Positions 58,182 through 64,000 of a stretch of 64,000 bases of DNA are shown one piece after another. The notes under the pieces were generated by a model that ran no database searches, had not been told where the DNA came from, and saw only the letters and a list, made by a program, of their open reading frames with translations. The position numbers and the translations under genes were made by a program. Position 1 is the first letter of the stretch. Every line of letters begins with the position of its first letter. This DNA is from Metellina segmentata. Its lineage: Eukaryota; Arthropoda; Arachnida; Araneae; Tetragnathidae. The stretch is from positions 72,159,916 to 72,223,915 of the forward strand of contig OX375878.1 of the NCBI GenBank assembly GCA_947359465.1, written 5' to 3'.

Positions 58182-61100
58182 ATGTACATTGTTTGCTATT
58201 TAAACATCTGTTCTAATTTATAAACGCTGAATTCCTTACAATGGGTCACATTTTTAGAATTATGCTCTTAACATTATTAACCCCATTTGGGTATGTAATG
58301 AATCATGTCCAGATTCCTGCGTTTATTAAACGCATCGAAGTATATTCAGTTCTTTCTTAGACGAAAAGAGTGTACTTTTGTGTCCATTGTCTACGTTTGC
58401 TTGAGGGCTGGGTTTCTTTTTATTCTCATTGTTTCGGGTGATACACGTTTTTAGGGGAGGGGCGTCCATATATCTGTCATGTATTCGTATTTTAGAGCAA
58501 AGAATATGCACGCTTACATGTATTCATAAAATGTAAAATGACAAATCCAATATATGAATCTTTTCTTGGGTCTACCATTTCAAAATTTTGCCCAGATCCC
58601 TCTTTAAGTTTCGGAACAGCTACACTCTACGTTTATGAGCGATGCCATCTCCGATTTTTTTGGCTCACTTCTAAAGTTGCCAAGGAAAGAATTATCTCCT
58701 AACTCTTTTTCTGTCACAAATTTTTTTCTTTTTCTGTCACAAATTTTTTTCTTTTTACAACACACTTTTTAAACACAATTCAGAACGTTTTAAAAAGTAT
58801 ATTTTTTGAAAACTTTCACAAAAAGTAGTAAGTTTAAGCACATATCAAAACACATTTGTGAACCAGCAGAGAAACTAAGCTACGAATGTTGGGTAAGAAT
58901 ACCATGAAACTTGCATGTTGAAAAAGAAAAAGATTTACAAAAGAAAAAAAAAGCAAGAAATAAAACAACCTGATAACGTCAGATTTCTTTCGTAAAAAAA
59001 TAATGAAAACGAACATGGTCAAAAAAAACTCTTAATCCTGTCGTGAAAACTATTATTATAAAATAACAATTCCACAACTGTCAAAATACAAATAAATAGA
59101 CCAATGGTATCACAGAAAACGATTTAAAAGGACTAATGCAATCAAAAGATATTTTAAAAACCAAATAACCAATGGGAGGAAAGAAAAAATTTCAAACGAA
59201 TCAATGAAATCAAGCGACGTTAACGGATTTTGGAAGAACTTTCTAGAATATTCAAAATGAAAATTGAAAGTTTCCGTTTGCCGAGGTTGCCATAATAACC
59301 ACAACAACCGTAACGAAAGATGGGTTGCCTTAATTTATCGTAACTTGCTACTAGAAGTGCGCCAAAAAAAAAAAAACAAGCCTTTGCCATCACTCATAAA
59401 CGCTCATAAAAGTGTAGCTGTACCTAAGTTTCTTGTAAGATATTTAAAATTTTTATTGAAAATAATGTTTTCTATGTATACATTTTTAATCTCACTTGAT
59501 TAAACGTGTATTAAACATTTCAGATCGCATGGTCAGTTTTATCAATCGTATGAACATTAATGTACACTACTTGCTGAGCTACTAATTTGTTCAAATTCTT
59601 TTTATTGATAACGGTTACAATTTCGTACTGATCCAGCTTTGTGCGTAGGTGCGTACTTGAATAGATATTTCGTTTTGGTTAAATAGTGAAGGTATAGAGC
59701 ATATTGTAATGTTTTCTCGCCATTAATTCTAGTCGTTTTTCAAAAAAGGACGAAATCGCACCTAAAGAGAAATAACATAAACCTAGAATTTTTAATGACT
59801 ATTATTTTCGTCTTTAATGGTAGAGAAATTTGAAGAGCTGAAAAATCCTGAAACAAGTGTTTGACCTCCATACCTCTGGTTTGGGGGATTTTGTTTTTTC
59901 ATATGGGCATAGAAAATTGGTCCAAAAGAATTCCTGCGGTTTTTTTGGACGCTGCATCACATTGAGACCATTGTCTTGGAAAGAACTCATGCAGCCCGGA
60001 ATGATGGATGCGCATGAAAACCGCTGTGTTGATGCAGACCACATCCGAAGAGACCGTGGCATACTCCAGATAAATGCTGAGACATTTTGTGGTCTTGCAT
60101 CCCCCGAGTATGTCGATCATACCGGCAACCGCAAGGGAAAGAGGAAAAAACAACCTTCGACAAACTAGCTTTTGATCCGTCTTGAATTCCTTTGTTTTTT
60201 TGGGTTATTTTTCACATCCACTCGTGTGAGTAGTAGTTGTAGTAGTAGTAACGAAATGGAAACAGGTTTTTTCGCCTCCTTTGGTGGTCATTTAACCTTT
60301 TTGTGTCTGCAACAAAGTTTTTCTCTCGAACTTTTCATCCGTGGAAAAAGACGGACCTAACCACCACTTGATGTGCCTTTCTTCACTCTTTCTTCCCTCC
60401 CTCGTACTCACAGGCCTGAGACTGAGAAACCCATGAATTAGTTTTCTTCCTATTTTTCTCGAGATAGTGTTGGCGGGTTGTTGTTTTTGAACTCGCTTCC
60501 CAGACATTAGCTTGCGGCTTTTGCATGATCTCCTTTTTCCCCTTCCCACATCCCGAACTTATTTATCGGGAAAGTAAATCAGTTTCTTTCGAATAACTAT
60601 GTGTTGTGTGCAAACTGCTCTGGAAGGGTTGGTCTGTGTCTGAGGCAAGGACAAGGCCACCCGTATGGAATATATGTCAGTGGACCCGCCCATTGAGTAT
60701 TACTATCCATGGCGAATTTTGACCCCAGAGTTTTCTCCCTCTTGACAGATCAGACGGTTTCGTTATTCTTTCAGATTTCCGACAGATTTGCCGGCTCGGC
60801 CGTCGACATACAGCCGGCGTTGAACTCGATAAATCGGATGCCGAAATCTTCTCCCTAAAATAAACTAGCTTTTCTACCTTGTAGGAACGAAACTAAGCCG
60901 TAAAGTGAGAAATGCCTGTGAGTAAATAGTCACTGCATTCAGCAAAAATACGTGATTTTACTGTAAACCGGTATTTGCTAATACTTGGGGGAATGCGTGT
61001 TATCTGGTTGAGATTGAGTGTTGAATTAAAATTGAAACAAGGAACGCACACAGGCGTACAATTTTTCTCAAATCTTTTGCTTCTTTATCCTGTTTTTTTT

Positions 61101-61600
61101 CTTTTTTTAAATAATTTGTATGTAATTTAAAAACACGAGAAATCTGGCTAATGTTTGCTTTAAGTTTGTTTCAATGGTAACATTTTCAGTACTGTTATGT
61201 ACATTTTGAATATAACGTACTTTTAAAAGTTATAAACTAGATTCATCATTTCGGTCTTCAGGACTGACTTTAGACCCACTTACGTCCTCAGGCAAAACTT
61301 CAAAAGGTTCCTTATAGGGAGTACGGATACCTTTTAAAGTTTTCTCATTATTCGTATTCTAAAGGTGTGAACAGTCCAATAATAGTAATAAATGAGATTA
61401 TATCTTCTTATAAAAGTGTTTTTAATTTTTGTGTGTGACCCAACTGAGGCTGGCTGGGAATTGGAATCTATATTTTTTCAAATAAATAAGTAACCCTGGT
61501 TACCCCTTCCAGCCACGAAAGCTTCAAATTAACTATTCATGTTTCTTTTTAACTTATCCGAGAGCTGCTTTGTGTGCAGACACAAATTCTTCCGAATAAA
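58182..61600. other. Intergenic DNA; small tandem repeat and weak exon-like stretches
   Basis: 58705-58756 is a 23-bp unit ('ctttttctgtcacaaatttt') repeated just over twice. 59857-60168 is GC-richer with open frames on both strands and no recognisable product. At 60640-60750 a frame reads 'GKDKATRMEYMSVDPPIEYY', and after a possible acceptor ('ttattctttcag') 'DRFAGSAVDIQPALNSINRM' follows (about 60781-60840). These are at best exon candidates. Confidence 0.3.
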
Positions 61601-61625
61601 AGTAGTTTCGACCTCTGGAATGATC

Positions 61626-61739
61626 ATTGGAAAAGGCTGATGCAATTTGCATCTGAAGTGTTTCCCACATATGTTCTACCGAATTCAGGTCAGGATATCT
61701 TGCTGGTCACTCCATATGATGCAGGATATCTGGAAAATG
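61626..61739 (-). pseudogene. Tc1-like transposase fragment
   Basis: The minus strand reads 'HFPDILHHME', a stop, then 'PARYPDLNSVEHMWETLQMQ'. The block matches Tc1 'WPA.SPDLNPIEH.W..L', with the Trp codon turned into TGA and Pro-Ile changed to Ser-Val. The catalytic Glu position is kept. Only this third-catalytic-residue region is recognisable and no TIRs were found. Confidence 0.7.
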
Positions 61740-61924
61740 TAAATTAGGGTGACCATGCTGGAAGGACTCTTACGGCCCGAAAGTTTTGGAACTTGTTTTT
61801 AAGGTGTGGAACTGGCATTTGCAGCACCTCTGCTGAACCGTTTTCATTATCTTATCCATAAAAAGTGACCAACTTGTCATTTTCTGATTTATATTCCTGA
61901 TCTCAGTTATTCTTGTCCCTATTT

Positions 61925-62008
61925 ATTTCCCCGGGGTTGATTCCGGACCGTCGTCAATAGCCCGATGTGTTGCTCCAGTGTGACGTTAATTAAATACCTA
62001 CCTACCAT
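61925..62008 (+). mobile_element. SINE 3' part (family 2 tail)
   Basis: 'ggggttgattccggaccgtc', 'gtcaatagcccgatgtgttg' and 'ctccagtgtgacgttaatta' followed by 'aatacctacctacc'. This is the cleanest copy of the tail and a good query for the family. Confidence 0.7.
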
Positions 62009-62771
62009 AAGTATTTCCAAGAAATTGAATTCTGCGAAAAAAGTGCACTGATCTTAAATGTGATAGATCTGCGTAACTGGCATACATTTAAAAGGGAGCA
62101 GAAATAATTTTCTCTGAAAATTTAATTCGCGGTGATTTTGAAAGTGAAATGAAATATAAAATATGATCTTAGGTGTGCGGTGTACTAACCTATCAAACGT
62201 TTGTTACTCGATTTTTACCCTTTACAACTATGCTTACATTTTGGACATGAGCTGCAAAATATGAAAAGCATTTGTGTGTGTAGTAGCTGGACTTTTTGAA
62301 AGATTTGACTTAAGTGAATTGTACTGATGATGTTTCAATTGTGAAAGCAAATCAATGTCAATTGAAGCAGTAGCATACCTTTTCGGACATGACCAGCTTC
62401 TTTATTCTCACTTGCATAAAGTTTATTTTCAAAATAATTTCACTTTTTAATTAAAATGCAAGTGAATTTCCGTCTTTTTATTCAAGAAATCAGACTGATT
62501 CCAATTCGTTTTTTTATCTCACTTGGTGCAAAGCCGCAAATCAATTTGACCACGTTTCGTACTTTTTTATACAAAAAATTCGATCATTATACTTAGATTT
62601 AAGCTAATATATACATTAAAATAGTTTTTAATCCGCCTGTTTGCAACATCTTATTTGACATGTCCCTTAAAACACTTAGTAAGTGCTTTTAAAAGGTTAC
62701 CCCCATTTCTGTTTTAATACCTCCTTTTACTAACCCTATTTCTTTAAATGCTTTTATTTTCTCTCAACTTG

Positions 62772-62944
62772 TGTTGTAGTTCAGTGGATTTGCCTACAGC
62801 TCGTAGGCTGCTCTGACAGGCTGGATTCCTGTTATTAGCCTGGGATTATTTCTCTCTTCTGTGCCCGTAAAAACTTTTATTCTGTGTCAGATAGACCACT
62901 GTGTTGCTCCAGTGCGACATTAATTCAACTACCTACTTTCTGTA
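62772..62944 (+). mobile_element. Chimeric SINE: family 1 head, family 2 tail
   Basis: 'tgtagttcagtggatttgcc' at about 62774 contains a perfect box A pattern (TAGTTCAGTGG) and resembles the family 1 head. 'ggctggattcctgttattag' fits a box B. The body 'ctgtgcccgtaaaaactttt' is followed by the family 2 tail 'ctgtgttgctccagtgcgac'. Head and tail thus come from the two different families seen elsewhere. Confidence 0.65.
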
Positions 62945-63311
62945 TCCTTGAGGTAAATTTGTCAAGCTAAATGTAGGTGGCGGTATTGTTTCCTTTACGT
63001 ATTCCTAACGCGACGTCACTTGGCTTGATTTTTAACATGATTCGCCAATAAAAATGCCAAGGTGTGAATTCCGAATTCACTTATGGTGATTGGTCGAAGC
63101 CAAATGTCGCAAAAACGGGGATAAAACTACATTTTCAAGAACGCGGATAAATATCAAGCTAGAGCAATTGGATAAAGGAAGTAAAAATTTCGCAATTTGT
63201 CTGGTTTGTTTGTTTACACTGGAAATCCCTCACATTTAGTTGTCGGAGAAAAACATTATCTGTGCAGCTCTTAATCAGTTCTGGGCCTTTGCGTTATAAA
63301 AAAAAAACATC

Positions 63312-63380
63312 AACTCTGTAAGATAACCCATTGTGTTGCTCCAGTGCGACATTAATTCAACTACCTACTTTCTGTGTATG
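63312..63380 (+). mobile_element. SINE tail fragment (family 2)
   Basis: 'attgtgttgctccagtgcga' and 'attaattcaactacctactt' with 'tctgtgt' are nearly identical to 62900-62944, so the two copies belong to one young subfamily or to a local duplication about 420 bp apart. Confidence 0.65.
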
Positions 63381-63805
63381 AGAGGTGTTGGTGGCGGAAG
63401 TGTTTCAGCTGCATAACCAATTGTAAGAGTCAAATACAAATATTGATAACCAGCTACAGGCTCAAGCCCAACAAGGCTGGTCCTTTGTTTATGAATTCCC
63501 CAATTCCCACTGACTATCCAATTGTATCTTAAATTCGTACACTCCCTTTGAATTAACTATATTTTCTGGCAACGCTTTCTATTTGTCTATTACCCTATTA
63601 AAGTAGTAGTTTTTCCTTAAATCCCGATTAAAATTATTCTTATTCAATTTATACCCATGGCCCCTTGTTCTGTTATCCCTATTGAAATTTAAGCCCTCTG
63701 TGTCCCCTTGTTTTACAAACTTGAAAAGCTGAATCAAATCCCCCTCTCCTTCTTTCCAGTGTATACCTGTTTAGCTTACTTAAACGTTCATTATAGTCGA
63801 TATTA

Positions 63806-64000
63806 GCAATCGGAGGGTTGCGAGTTCGAGACTCGACCCAACCAAAAACCGTCGTGTACGTGACGGCTGGTTTACGCTGAATCTGTCGTGGCCTTCAAAT
63901 GTTCTCATTTTGGCGTGGTGTGAAAGTTTGGAGAGTGGGGATGCCAGCTGACCTGGTCATTAGGGGTTCAAAGTTTTGAGGTCCTGTCCTCGAATCTTTT
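63806..64000 (+). mobile_element. Family 2 SINE, 5' part, cut by window end
   Basis: 'gcgagttcgagactcgaccc' (about 63820-63839) is a good box B. Then come 'cgtgtacgtgacggctggtt', 'cgtggccttcaaatgttctc', 'gtgtgaaagtttggagagtg' and 'gatgccagctgacctggtca', followed by 'gttcaaagttttgaggtcc'. It matches the body of the 35.4-kb copy. The box A side looks truncated and the tail lies outside the window. Confidence 0.7.

Overview
The window looks like a repeat-rich, intron-poor stretch of a large arthropod genome. It is AT-rich, has no operons or ribosome binding sites, and is dotted with tRNA-derived SINEs, cut-and-paste transposon remains, Helitron-like elements, microsatellites and a large satellite array. 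The best guess is a spider or other chelicerate, because the SINE body and tails (a 'gtgtgaaagtttggagagtg'-type body, a 'tgttgctccagtgcgac' tail and a 'cagcttgaccaaatatgg' tail) resemble repeats I associate with spiders. That assignment rests on memory and is moderate at best. I found no complete host protein-coding gene. Nearly all reading frames here are short chance frames; the recognisable coding pieces are degenerate transposases. Host exons could still be hidden, and a few weak candidates are listed.

Layout. 1-11 kb: AT-rich sequence with a Helitron-related repeat at about 2.1-2.8 kb, a SINE tail at 3.3 kb and a SINE tail at 5.0 kb. 11.56-12.32 kb: an internally deleted hAT element with TIRs, an 8-bp target duplication and a transposase relic. 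13.3-15.1 kb: a SINE head, then a PIF/Harbinger-like region holding a smaller MITE with TTA duplications. 15.7-22 kb: small tandem duplications and otherwise unassigned AT-rich DNA. 22.1-22.4 kb: an interspersed repeat bracketed by (AT)n, with a second copy at 36.15 kb. 24.0-25.3 kb: a nest of three DNA elements. 30.6-30.9 kb: a Leu/Ser-tRNA-type SINE. 32.3-37.8 kb: SINEs, a hAT-like MITE and a compact Helitron. 38.7-41.0 kb: two more Helitron-like elements. 41.4-43.1 kb: a long inverted repeat able to fold into a roughly 0.7-0.9 kb hairpin.

The dominant structure is a 7.6-kb satellite at 46.5-54.1 kb. It is built from two related monomers, a short one of 226 bp and a long one of 279/280 bp, arranged in a 7-monomer higher-order unit of 1742 bp. 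That unit appears twice unchanged and once with an added dimer, and the array ends in a run of long monomers. It begins and ends at the same internal point of the monomer and is followed at once by a degenerate 39-bp tandem repeat that resembles part of the monomer. 56.3-58.2 kb: a mariner-like foldback element, then a decayed Tc1-like transposon. 61.6 kb: a Tc1-like DDE fragment. 61.9-64.0 kb: a cluster of SINEs, one running off the window end.

The most notable points are the higher-order satellite with a repeated antisense splice-site pair, the long inverted repeat, two independent mariner-type elements in which both ends are inverted copies of the same transposase 3' end, and SINEs in which heads and tails from different families are recombined.
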